From: Nitrospinaceae bacterium
GTDB lineage: Bacteria; Nitrospinota; Nitrospinia; Nitrospinales; VA-1
Reading direction: 5' to 3'
Length of the DNA: 9,696 bases
NCBI GenBank assembly: GCA_012961055.1
Contig: DUAA01000292.1
Span: 1 to 9,696 of the forward strand
The notes beneath the pieces were generated by a model. The model was given only the letters and a program-made list of their open reading frames with translations, had not been told where the DNA came from and searched no databases. Positions 1 to 5,615 of this stretch are shown here, one piece after another. Every line of letters begins with the position of its first letter. The first letter of the stretch is position 1. The translations under genes and the position numbers were made by a program.

Positions 1-141
1 TTGAAAAAAGCGATCGATATAGATCCAAATCACAGTCAGGCCAACCTGATGGTCAAATACGGAAAAAAGATGATTCAGGAAGGTTTCAGTATCTATGATG
101 AATATGGATTTGAAGCTAAGGTAATCCCAGGTATTGGGTAG
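1..141 (+). CDS. TPR-like protein, C-terminal end (partial)
   Basis: The window opens inside a reading frame that runs without a stop to TAG at 139-141, giving the last 46 residues of a protein whose start lies to the left. The segment KKAIDIDPNHSQA near the start matches the second helix of a tetratricopeptide repeat and the start of the next (the A-I-x-I-D-P-N-x-x-x-A pattern). The following residues form a charged helix and end in a short non-repeat tail. TPR proteins are scaffolds for protein-protein contacts; the partner and location cannot be read from this fragment. The leucine-rich-repeat gene starts 20 bases after the stop, so the two are probably co-transcribed. The TTG at base 1 is in frame, but I treat it as internal because the repeat is already under way. 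Confidence 0.6.
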   Translation: MKKAIDIDPNHSQANLMVKYGKKMIQEGFSIYDEYGFEAKVIPGIG

Positions 142-161
142 ATTTTAGAGAGGGAGTGTGT

Positions 162-557
162 ATGCCAAATATAGACGAGTTGATCAGGGATCGATTGAGC
201 AAGGATGGGCAAGTGCTGAACTTGAAAGCTCAGTTTTTGAGAGAGGTGGGCGCGAAAGAATTGGCCCAGAAAGAAAGCTTGAAAAACGTTCGGTCATTGG
301 ACCTATCTCAGAACGGTATTGGAGATGAAGGGGTCCGGGCGATTGCAGAATCTCCCGTGCTAGGCAATTTGAGAAATCTCAACTTGGCATCAAATATCAT
401 TAGTGACGTGGGAGCTAAATATCTTGCAACATCGAAACATTTGACCAATATTCGCGTTTTACAGCTGATGGTTAATGATATTTCTGAGCAAGGCGAAAAG
501 AGTCTCAGAAACTCTACGGACTTATCAAACCTGACTTCTTTGAAGTTCAGGGTATAA
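162..557 (+). CDS. small leucine-rich-repeat protein (ribonuclease-inhibitor type)
   Basis: This encodes 131 residues from ATG 162. A GTG at 156 is also in frame, but the purine-rich AGAGGGA at 148-154 sits better for the ATG. The protein is almost entirely repeats of exactly 27 residues, beginning at about residues 15, 42, 69, 96 and 123. Units follow the ribonuclease-inhibitor-type consensus: an N-L-x-x-L-x-L strand, N-x-I, then G-x-x-x-L-A in the helix, as in VRSLDLSQNGIGDEG and LRNLNLASNIISDVG. The last unit is cut short at its strand. There is no signal peptide, transmembrane segment or extra domain, so it is probably a cytoplasmic binding protein. Such folds bind proteins through their concave face, but no partner is evident here. 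It is about 20 bases downstream of a TPR-like gene and may share its transcript. No clear terminator follows. Confidence 0.8.
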   Translation: MPNIDELIRDRLSKDGQVLNLKAQFLREVGAKELAQKESLKNVRSLDLSQNGIGDEGVRAIAESPVLGNLRNLNLASNIISDVGAKYLATSKHLTNIRVLQLMVNDISEQGEKSLRNSTDLSNLTSLKFRV

Positions 558-886
558 AGGTCAACGTTACGTGCTTTATAGATAAAAAAAGAGCCCAAGA
601 TGCGCGTCAGCTGCTATAATTTTTGACTCACAACTTATTGATATTTAAGGTGTTTTTATGTCGGTTTTGGGGCGGGTATTAAAGGCTTGACTTCATCGAG
701 CGGGTTTGATAGTTTCAGTGCAATCGAGTCAGGCTTTTAAAGTATAAGGCGAGGTGCCTATTTTCACTTTAAAGCATGATGGATGTAGCTTAAGAATTAG
801 TATAAATCAACGAAAAGGTTGATAGTTTAATAGAGTTTCCAAAGTTGCAGGTTTTACCTTTAATTAAGCTTCGAAAGGGGGAGCAC
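558..886. other. intergenic region without a convincing gene
   Basis: About 330 bases lie between the leucine-rich-repeat gene and the secreted-protein gene. Short reading frames here, for example a ten-codon one from ATG 658, lack a ribosome site and resemble nothing I know. The stretch contains a long imperfect hairpin (listed separately) and an isolated -10-like TATAAA at 801-806 without a good -35. It probably acts as the leader or promoter region of the secreted-protein gene. Confidence 0.5.
679..740 (+). ncRNA. possible structured RNA hairpin upstream of the secreted-protein gene
   Basis: Bases 679-692 (TTAAAGGCTTGACT) can pair with 727-740 (AGTCAGGCTTTTAA) over 14 positions. Twelve are Watson-Crick pairs and two are G-U pairs, around a loop of about 34 bases. 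The G-U pairs make sense only in RNA read on the + strand. The right arm contains four T but no long T-run, so it is a poor terminator. It could be a leader structure, a small RNA or chance; there is no match to a riboswitch family I recognise. Confidence 0.25.
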
Positions 887-1396
887 ATGAAGAAGACTGT
901 AGTAGCTTTATTCGCGGTATTTTTTGTTTTTTCCGTTTCCATTGCTAGCGCAAATGTTTCAACTCTTAAAGCGGGTAGTTCAACGGTTTGTCTTAATGCC
1001 AGTTGGGTTATTGAGAATTTGAGTGAAGTTGCTGGCACCAAGGTTCATATCCACATTGGTCCATTGGGATATTCTTGGAACAAAAATTTTAACAGGACTC
1101 TTATGCCGGGCGGATTTTTGGCCAATTCCTTGGAACCAAAAACTGTCTTTAAGAACAATGGTCCTGGTGAGGTTTTGGTAAATTGTCAGCGCTCTCGTGT
1201 TGAAAGTTCCAATCGACACGAGTGGAAAAAGGATGCTGGTTCTCAAAAGACCTATCAGACCAATTACCACATGGATCATGTTCGGCCTTCAACGTATGTT
1301 GAGCCGGGTATGGGTCAACCTGAAGGCACCGAGCGCGGTCTCTTCAGTCAAGCGGGTGGTGGATCTGGTGGCGCGACAGGTGAAGCAAATCGCTAA
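887..1396 (+). CDS. small secreted protein of unknown family
   Basis: This encodes 169 residues from ATG 887, preceded by a strong AAAGGGGGA ribosome site at 874-882. An in-frame TTG at 845 would put 14 residues before the signal peptide, so I reject it. Residues 1-22 are a classical Sec signal peptide: two lysines, then a hydrophobic core of V, A, L and F, ending in A-S-A before N23. The mature protein has about 147 residues with two cysteines (C35 and C100) that could form one disulfide, and a central part rich in strand-forming residues, including HIHIGPLGYSW. Its C-terminal quarter is low in structure and rich in glycine and proline (GGGSGGATG near residues 158-166). There is no lipobox, anchor or membrane helix, so it is probably periplasmic or exported. 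I recognise no family. It stands alone between a long leader region and a strong terminator, so it is probably a single-gene transcript. Its small size and disordered tail might suit an envelope or matrix protein, but this is speculation. Confidence 0.8.
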   Translation: MKKTVVALFAVFFVFSVSIASANVSTLKAGSSTVCLNASWVIENLSEVAGTKVHIHIGPLGYSWNKNFNRTLMPGGFLANSLEPKTVFKNNGPGEVLVNCQRSRVESSNRHEWKKDAGSQKTYQTNYHMDHVRPSTYVEPGMGQPEGTERGLFSQAGGGSGGATGEANR

Positions 1397-1411
1397 GCTT
1401 TGATTAGATTT

Positions 1412-1448
1412 AAAAGCCGGGGGGCTTGTCCCCTCGGCTTTTTTTTTT
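1412..1448 (+). terminator. rho-independent terminator after the secreted-protein gene
   Basis: A GC-rich stem pairs 1415-1424 (AGCCGGGGGG) with 1430-1439 (CCCCTCGGCT) with one G-U pair and a five-base loop. It is extended by AAA/TTT at the base and followed directly by a run of T to 1448. It begins about 16 bases after the secreted-protein stop and separates that gene from the DUF1566 array. Confidence 0.92.
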
Positions 1449-1499
1449 GATTTTTGTTTGATAGGAATAATAAAATACTGATACCGTCTTTCAAGAATT

Positions 1500-1505
1500 T
1501 ATAAT
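1500..1505 (+). promoter_or_regulatory. candidate -10 box of the first DUF1566 copy
   Basis: A perfect TATAAT ends nine bases before the ATG at 1514. No good -35 hexamer lies 16-18 bases upstream, and there is no Shine-Dalgarno sequence between the box and the ATG. If used, transcription would begin almost at the start codon and give a leaderless or near-leaderless mRNA. The downstream gene is broken, so the signal may be a relic. Confidence 0.35.
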
Positions 1506-1513
1506 AGACAATC

Positions 1514-1973
1514 ATGAGCAAAAATAGATTTGTGGATAATGGGGATGGCACAATTTCAGATAGCCTGACCCAATTGATGTGGATGAAAAACGACTCCTTT
1601 TTGGACCTGCTAAAATTCCTCAGTTACAGAGCGGCTGTAAAATATTTGACCAAAAAAAATGAAGAGTCTTTTGCCGGTTATGTTGACTGGCGGCTTCCCA
1701 ATAAAAGAGAGGCGCACTCCCTTTTTGATAAAGATAAAGCCTTGATTGATAAGTACGACATGATCATACGATACTTGGACTAGTAATACCCGGGGAAAAA
1801 TCACCGCTTATTGTTATTCATTTAATAGCGGTACGGGTGGGCATAAGGAAGTGGATGATATTCTTAATTCAAGTGCTCGCCTCGTACGTGGAGAATTTGA
1901 TAATTCTAAAACCAAGATTGGTCCTGTACCTGAAATCAAAGATATGATTACTCAGGGTGGAGGTTGGAGGTAA
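1514..1973 (+). pseudogene. DUF1566 domain gene, disrupted by an internal deletion and frameshift
   Basis: The first part, 1514-1783, reads as a good DUF1566 N-terminal half: FVDNGDGTISD, LMWMKNDS, then FAGYVDWRLPN, followed by E..SLFD. After KYD it runs into out-of-family residues and stops at TAG 1781-1783. The missing second half is found one frame over (+1) from TGG at 1776: WTSNTRG, then S-A-R-L-V-R-G, continuing to TAA 1971-1973. Intact paralogs have about 19 residues (57 bases) between the corresponding Tyr and Trp; here there are 19 bases. A deletion of about 38 bases, not a multiple of three, explains both the lost segment and the frame change. Without it the protein would be about 165 residues, like its neighbours. 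The tail after the domain is unlike theirs. An assembly error is a less likely alternative. No Shine-Dalgarno sequence precedes the ATG. Confidence 0.8.
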
Positions 1974-2096
1974 TTTAAAATCTCTGCATCTGCAAAGTAC
2001 TAAGCGGTACAGACGTGTATACGAAATTTTTTTAACTTGAAACCTGCCTGCGGAATTTTAATGGTTATCGGTGCAAGGGACCCCTCTATTTGACTT

Positions 2097-2115
2097 GAAA
2101 ACCCGGCATCCGGGT
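2097..2115 (-). terminator. short GC hairpin, terminator-like on the minus strand
   Basis: ACCCGG-CAT-CCGGGT at 2101-2115 is a perfect six-base-pair stem with a three-base loop. On the minus strand it is followed by TTTTC, so it looks like a weak terminator in that direction. On the + strand no T-run follows directly. No real minus-strand gene lies near it, so its role is unclear. Confidence 0.25.
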
Positions 2116-2258
2116 GGTACTTTGTTTGAAGTAAAGTATGTTGTTGGTTCTTAAAGGTGAAAGCGATGAGCACTCCTCTCCTAGTTTCCTTTTTGGTCAA
2201 TATTTTTCCTGTAGTTTTTCCGGTGTGGTAGAGAAGTTTTCAACCAAGTTTTAAGGGA

Positions 2259-2287
2259 TGGAAATTCTGGGGTGATTTTTATATAAA
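2259..2287 (+). promoter_or_regulatory. candidate sigma-70 promoter of the intact DUF1566 array
   Basis: TGGAAA at 2259-2264 (four of six consensus bases) and TATAAA at 2282-2287 (five of six) are separated by 17 bases. The predicted start, near 2294, leaves only a very short leader before the GTG at 2302. It lies at the head of six closely spaced + strand DUF1566 genes, where an array promoter would be expected. Confidence 0.45.
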
Positions 2288-2301
2288 TTTGAGGTTAGGT
2301 T

Positions 2302-2745
2302 GTGGTTGATTCAAAAACTAAGTGGGTCAAAAAAAATGATGGTACTGTAGAAGACCCCAATAATGATGTGATGTGGGTTTTGAGGGATTCCCGGCAGGAA
2401 TTAGGCAAATGGCTCAACTGGGATGAAAGCAATGCTTATGTAAAGGCCTGTAATGAACAAAAGTATTTAGGATATGACGACTGGAGGATACCCACCAAGA
2501 GTGAGGTGCGTTCATTATTTAAACACCAAGATGAGTACCGGGAAGTGTTTTTAAACTTACCCAAAAAACCTGCGCGTAGGGTTTCAAATTATCAGGCGGG
2601 TGGGGAAACCAGTTTGTGGACTTCTGAAACTCGTTACGATTCTTTTGCATGGAAAAGTTATTTTCCTGTCAAGAAAGAGGTTTGTGTAGACCAGTCAGTA
2701 TCGACAACCGGTACCTCTGTGCGCATGATAAGGGATATAGATTGA
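2302..2745 (+). CDS. DUF1566 (Lcl_C-like) domain protein, divergent copy
   Basis: This encodes 147 residues from GTG 2302, chosen because GAGGT at 2291-2295 is well spaced; no upstream ATG is in frame. It is essentially one DUF1566 domain. Seen are KNDGTVED (10-18), DVMW (22-25), LGKWLNWDES (34-43), LGYDDWRIP (56-64), E..SLF (68-73), LWTSETR (105-111) and V-R-M-I-R-D at the C terminus (140-145). The family shares a C-type-lectin-like fold and is found mainly in exported or surface proteins, such as the C-terminal domain of the Legionella Lcl adhesin. This copy has no signal peptide and is presumably cytoplasmic. It is a divergent member: the first acidic residues of the usual DNGDGT loop are missing, and the region from 76 to 104 is basic and unlike the other copies. 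It is the first intact gene of the array, 31 bases before the next. Ligand and function are unknown. Confidence 0.82.
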   Translation: MVDSKTKWVKKNDGTVEDPNNDVMWVLRDSRQELGKWLNWDESNAYVKACNEQKYLGYDDWRIPTKSEVRSLFKHQDEYREVFLNLPKKPARRVSNYQAGGETSLWTSETRYDSFAWKSYFPVKKEVCVDQSVSTTGTSVRMIRDID

Positions 2746-2776
2746 TTATTTTTGCCTGAAAAATTGAGGATGTGAA

Positions 2777-3388
2777 ATGTCTGAAAATGATGACCCAAGC
2801 ACATTTGATGAAGCTGCTGACTCGGAACCGATAGATGATGATTCGGAGACAGAGTGGGTTGGTGGTGAGGAGTGGGGTGACGAAGATGAAGAGGAAATTG
2901 CAGTTGTTGAGGAAGAGCTGCCAAACTTTGTCGATAATGGTGATGGAACCATCAGTGATACTCTTACAAGTCTGATGTGGAAAAAAGATGATTCTTATGC
3001 GGAGTATAAGTATGGAATCACTTGGATTGAGGCCCATGACTATTGTGAAATGCTGAATGATAAAAAATTCGCCGGTTATGATGATTGGCGGCTGTGTGGC
3101 ATTGAAGAATCCAAAAGTCTGTTTTCGTTTACACAATCTAATAACGATAAAGATGGGGCTGAAGTCCATATTTCAGATTTATTTGAACCCGCAGGGGGTC
3201 ACAATACCTGGACCTATGAAGAAAAACCGGACTACCAGCAGTATGCGCAAAAATTCAGCTATATAACGGGGAATGATGTTTGGGAGCATAAAGATAATGA
3301 ATACTCCCATTGTCGAGTGACTCGTGATGTGGTGCAAGATGATTGGGAACCAGAATGGCGCAAGGAAACGAAAACATTTGAACGCTAA
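2777..3388 (+). CDS. DUF1566 domain protein with an acidic N-terminal extension
   Basis: This encodes 203 residues from ATG 2777 with GAGGA at 2766-2770, six bases away. Residues 1-48 are strongly acidic: 23 Asp or Glu and no Lys or Arg, so this part is probably disordered. The DUF1566 domain follows at about 50-186, with FVDNGDGTISD (51-61), LMWKKDDS (66-73), FAGYDDWRL (98-106), NTWTYEE (143-149) and C-R-V-T-R-D (179-184). The usual R-L-P is R-L-C here, and the usual final V-R-x-V-R-D is degenerate. A short charged tail ends the protein. There is no signal peptide. The acidic tract is unique within the array and could mediate electrostatic binding, metal binding or solubility. The antisense frames opposite it are serine-, histidine- or isoleucine-rich artefacts of the acidic codons. 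The gene lies 37 bases before the glutaredoxin-like gene and is probably in the same transcript. Confidence 0.83.
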   Translation: MSENDDPSTFDEAADSEPIDDDSETEWVGGEEWGDEDEEEIAVVEEELPNFVDNGDGTISDTLTSLMWKKDDSYAEYKYGITWIEAHDYCEMLNDKKFAGYDDWRLCGIEESKSLFSFTQSNNDKDGAEVHISDLFEPAGGHNTWTYEEKPDYQQYAQKFSYITGNDVWEHKDNEYSHCRVTRDVVQDDWEPEWRKETKTFER

Positions 3389-3425
3389 TTGACGTTGGTA
3401 CTTAAGGCGATTTGATTGGAGGATT

Positions 3426-3644
3426 ATGGCTCATTATATGATTTTTGGTAAGGACGACTGCCCTCACACTCAGAAAGCATTAGCTGCCTTTAAAAAGCAA
3501 CATAAGTCTTTTGTTTACGTGAATGTGGATAAAGATCAAGATGGGTTAAAAAGGTTACTGGATTATTCTAATGACCAGTATGTGGTTCCGGTCATCGTTA
3601 ATGTCGATGAAGATAGCGTGGAAATAGGATATACCGGCGAGTAA
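3426..3644 (+). CDS. small glutaredoxin-like protein with a single-cysteine CPHT motif
   Basis: This encodes 72 residues. GGAGGA at 3418-3423 is unusually close to ATG 3426; a second ATG at 3438 would remove part of the first strand, so I keep the first. The protein has the compact thioredoxin/glutaredoxin pattern: strand YMIFG (4-8), active-site C12-P13-H14-T15, a helix with many lysines, strand FVYVNVD (29-35), then VVPVIV (53-58) with the expected cis-proline P55, and a C-terminal I-G-Y-T-G. Only one cysteine is present, so any chemistry would be monothiol (glutathione exchange) or the protein could be a binding-only relative. It is shorter than typical glutaredoxins of about 85 residues and lacks the last helix. 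It recalls the small glutaredoxin-like groups that include selenoproteins, but the position is Cys and the stop is TAA, so it is not a selenoprotein. It is the only non-DUF1566 gene inside the array. Its substrate is unknown. Confidence 0.72.
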   Translation: MAHYMIFGKDDCPHTQKALAAFKKQHKSFVYVNVDKDQDGLKRLLDYSNDQYVVPVIVNVDEDSVEIGYTGE

Positions 3645-3655
3645 ATATGCTGTCG

Positions 3656-3675
3656 AACTCTGTGGAGTTGTTTTT
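3656..3675 (+). terminator. weak hairpin plus T-run after the glutaredoxin-like gene
   Basis: AACTC (3656-3660) pairs with GAGTT (3665-3669) around a TGTG loop, followed by G and five T. The five-pair stem is weak, so it would at most attenuate transcription into the next DUF1566 gene. It lies 12 bases after the stop, in the widest internal gap of the intact array (80 bases). Confidence 0.35.
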
Positions 3676-3724
3676 CGGATTTTAAACCTGCTGGCAGGAT
3701 CGGCTTCAGAAAGAAGAAATAAAT

Positions 3725-4222
3725 ATGACAGATGCACTTCCTCAAAAGGTAGAACAGGCAGCAGTTAAACGGGATGATAAACCTAAGCGGTTTGTGGAGA
3801 AAGGCCGTGATGTGGTTTTTGATAGTAAAACGCGTGTTTATTGGATGAAAAAAGATTCTTGGCAAGACAAGGGCAAGTTTTTCAACTGGCATGAGGCGGT
3901 GGACTATTCCGATAAAAAAAATATGAGAAAAATTGGTGGATATGATGACTGGCGTTTACCTACTGAAGATGAGGTGACATCACTCTATGATGAGTCTATC
4001 GAAAACCCAGGCAAGGCAGGTGTGATTCTCCATATTGACAAGGTGTTTCCTGAGGGTGCGTTTAAAGCGGAGTGGATTGCTGGAGATACTTCCACGCGCA
4101 GGCCAAGATTTGATTACAGTCAAGGCAAAATCGTATATGTCGAAGAATATAGTTTTGGGTCGGTGCGGCTTTGTAGAAAAGATAAGGTCATAAAAGATCA
4201 GACCCGTCCGCGTAGAAGGTAA
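3725..4222 (+). CDS. DUF1566 domain protein, divergent, with a basic C-terminal tail
   Basis: This encodes 165 residues from ATG 3725, with a weak AAGAAG ribosome site at 3711-3716. A 21-residue charged leader precedes the domain (about 22-152). Seen are FVEKGRDVVFD (23-33), VYWMKKDSW (38-46), FFNWHEA (52-58), GGYDDWRLPTEDE (71-83), SLYD (86-89), IHIDKVFPEG-like residues (102-111), AEWIAGDT (115-122) and V-R-L-C-R (147-151). The usual DNGDG loop is replaced by E-K-G-R-D, so the putative calcium-type site is probably lost here. W-T-S is W-I-A. The C-terminal 13 residues are strongly basic and end in R-P-R-R-R, which might contact nucleic acid, membrane or the acidic neighbour encoded at 2777. 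No signal peptide is present. Its stop is only four bases before the start of the two-domain gene, so translation of the two is probably coupled. Confidence 0.82.
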   Translation: MTDALPQKVEQAAVKRDDKPKRFVEKGRDVVFDSKTRVYWMKKDSWQDKGKFFNWHEAVDYSDKKNMRKIGGYDDWRLPTEDEVTSLYDESIENPGKAGVILHIDKVFPEGAFKAEWIAGDTSTRRPRFDYSQGKIVYVEEYSFGSVRLCRKDKVIKDQTRPRRR

Positions 4223-4226
4223 AGAT

Positions 4227-5102
4227 ATGACAGAAAGTAAACTGGAAACATCTTATGTAGATAACGGTGATGATACCGTTACAGATGTGAAGCACGACAT
4301 CATGTGGATGAAGAAGGATACCTGGGTTACGCTAGGACGTTTAATTACCTGGCATGAAAGCCAGGAGTTGGCGCGGAAAATGAATGAAGATAGATTTGCC
4401 GGGTATAGAAACTGGCGCATTCCATCTGCTTCAGAAGTTAAACTACTCTTTCATATATCCGCCAGTAATACCGATATCGAGGGTTGTGAAATTCATGTTG
4501 ACCCTATTTTTACTTCTGGTTGTGGGTTCACCACTTGGACAAGCCAAACCCGTGGTGCTAAGGCCGCAATGGGTTATGATTTTCGTTCGGATTTTGAGTT
4601 TTGGCTCGCCAAAGAAAACGATGGTTTTCCTAGTGCTGTTCGTCTTGTTCGGGACAACATTACAGAAGAAGAGGAAAATCCGGATTTTGTCCGCATCGTC
4701 CTCCATAAAGACGGTACCATCACTGATAACAAAACGGGCTTGATGTGGAAAGCCGCAGACTCTTACCTGGAGTTGGATAAGTGGATCAGTTGGGATGAGG
4801 CTAAAACCTATGTGCAAGGCTTAAATAGGTTGTTGTTTGCGGGTTATAAAGATTGGCGTATGCCCACCCGAAAGGAAGCTCAAGGTATTTATGATGCTTC
4901 TAATCCTGTTACAGACAATTATGGCGATACCATATTTTTGGCTAAAGGCTTTCCTCCTGGGGCCGGTTTAACTTGTTGGACAAAAACGCTAAATAAGTCA
5001 GATAAAGGTTTGGTCGTTCGATTTCATTTTTATAATGGCGATTTCAAATGGCATCAAATAGGTTTGCGTAGTCATGGTGTTCGCGCAGTCCGAGAACTTT
5101 AA
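4227..5102 (+). CDS. tandem two-domain DUF1566 protein
   Basis: This encodes 291 residues from ATG 4227; the ribosome site AAGGT (4216-4220) overlaps the end of the upstream gene, which points to translational coupling. It carries two complete DUF1566 domains. Domain 1 (about 10-144) has YVDNGDDTVTD, IMWMKKDTW, FAGYRNWRIP, IHVDPIF, CGFTTWTSQTRG and A-V-R-L-V-R-D. Domain 2 (about 155-291) has KDGTITDNKTGLMW, LDKWISWDEA, FAGYKDWRMP, GFPPGAGLTCWT and G-V-R-A-V-R-E, and ends the protein. An acidic linker (E-E-E-E near 147-150) joins them. Each half is as long as a whole single-domain neighbour, so the gene most simply arose by fusion of two adjacent copies. The halves differ strongly between the Trp motif and the final Arg motif, so they probably do not bind the same thing. 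There is no signal peptide. Function is unknown. Confidence 0.87.
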   Translation: MTESKLETSYVDNGDDTVTDVKHDIMWMKKDTWVTLGRLITWHESQELARKMNEDRFAGYRNWRIPSASEVKLLFHISASNTDIEGCEIHVDPIFTSGCGFTTWTSQTRGAKAAMGYDFRSDFEFWLAKENDGFPSAVRLVRDNITEEEENPDFVRIVLHKDGTITDNKTGLMWKAADSYLELDKWISWDEAKTYVQGLNRLLFAGYKDWRMPTRKEAQGIYDASNPVTDNYGDTIFLAKGFPPGAGLTCWTKTLNKSDKGLVVRFHFYNGDFKWHQIGLRSHGVRAVREL

Positions 5103-5126
5103 GTTAACTCATAAAGGCGGATACTA

Positions 5127-5582
5127 ATGAGTGAGGGGAACTTGGGTAAGGCGGTAGAACGGTTTATGGAAGCGGACGGCGACACAATTATTGATGCTAC
5201 CCAACGTTTGGTCTGGATAAAAAAAGATACTTGGCAGATGTCGGGAAAATGGATGGCCCAGCGCCAGGTTAAAGAGTTTGCTGAAGGTCTTAATCGTAAG
5301 CGGTTTGCGGGTTTTTCTAATTGGAGACTTCCTACTGCTGTGGAGGCAAAGAGCCTCTTTGATAAGAGACAGAAAAATTCCGATCATATGGGCCAGGTGA
5401 TTTATTTGTCTGATATCTTTGAGCCGGGATGTGGCTTTCTGTGTTGGACCAGCGATGTGCGGCATAATATACAAGGTGTGCGCCTTAATTATCGAAAAGG
5501 AGTCATTATTTACGATGACATTTTCCGCGTATCGAGAGGGGCATCAAGACTGGTCCGGGATATTGAAAAGGATACCGACTGA
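5127..5582 (+). CDS. DUF1566 domain protein, single domain
   Basis: This encodes 151 residues from ATG 5127 with a good AAAGGCGG site at 5113-5120, 24 bases after the two-domain gene. The single domain spans about 12-146: FMEADGDTIID (13-23), LVWIKKDTW (28-36), SGKWMAQRQ (39-47), FAGFSNWRLPT (60-70), AKSLFD (74-79), IYLSDIFEPGCGF (92-104), CWTSDVR (106-112) and S-R-L-V-R-D (140-145). The acidic loop is partly kept (E-A-D-G-D). Two nearby cysteines (C102 and C106) flank the W-T-S motif; domain 1 of the preceding gene has a cysteine at the position of C102 and its domain 2 has one at the position of C106. There is no signal peptide and only a six-residue tail after the domain. Likely a cytoplasmic ligand-binding or structural protein, but that is inferred from the fold alone. 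Confidence 0.83.
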   Translation: MSEGNLGKAVERFMEADGDTIIDATQRLVWIKKDTWQMSGKWMAQRQVKEFAEGLNRKRFAGFSNWRLPTAVEAKSLFDKRQKNSDHMGQVIYLSDIFEPGCGFLCWTSDVRHNIQGVRLNYRKGVIIYDDIFRVSRGASRLVRDIEKDTD

Positions 5583-5615
5583 AATTAACATCAGTGTTGA
5601 AGAGAGGATTTAAAC

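Larger units (their letters stand above)
1974..2301. other. intergenic gap between the broken and intact DUF1566 genes
   Basis: About 330 bases have no convincing gene. A 66-codon frame on the minus strand (2000-2200) could start at a TTG behind an AGGA, but its sequence looks like random coding and it resembles nothing known. The gap contains a short perfect hairpin at 2101-2115, two similar short segments starting ACTTGAAA (2034 and 2093), and a candidate promoter at 2259-2287. The inverted pair CAAAGTAC at 1993-2000 and GTACTTTG at 2117-2124 is probably chance. It may be the decayed remains of another copy, but I cannot align it with the paralogs. Confidence 0.45.

Noticed and set aside
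1757..1790. Programmed frameshift joining both halves of the first DUF1566 copy.
   Set aside because: No slippery heptamer is seen at the junction and about 13 residues are missing compared with paralogs, so a deletion fits better.
2000..2200. Minus-strand 66-codon frame with TTG start and AGGA upstream.
   Set aside because: No recognisable motif, and its composition looks random; a small gene cannot be excluded but I cannot support one.
2658..3169. Overlapping minus-strand reading frames opposite the acidic DUF1566 gene, rich in serine, histidine and isoleucine.
   Set aside because: They are antisense readings of acidic codons, have no supporting motifs or ribosome sites, and overlap a well-supported + strand domain.
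3426..3644. Selenoprotein with in-frame UGA in the glutaredoxin-like gene.
   Set aside because: The active-site codon is TGC for Cys and the stop is TAA; no in-frame TGA lies inside the gene.
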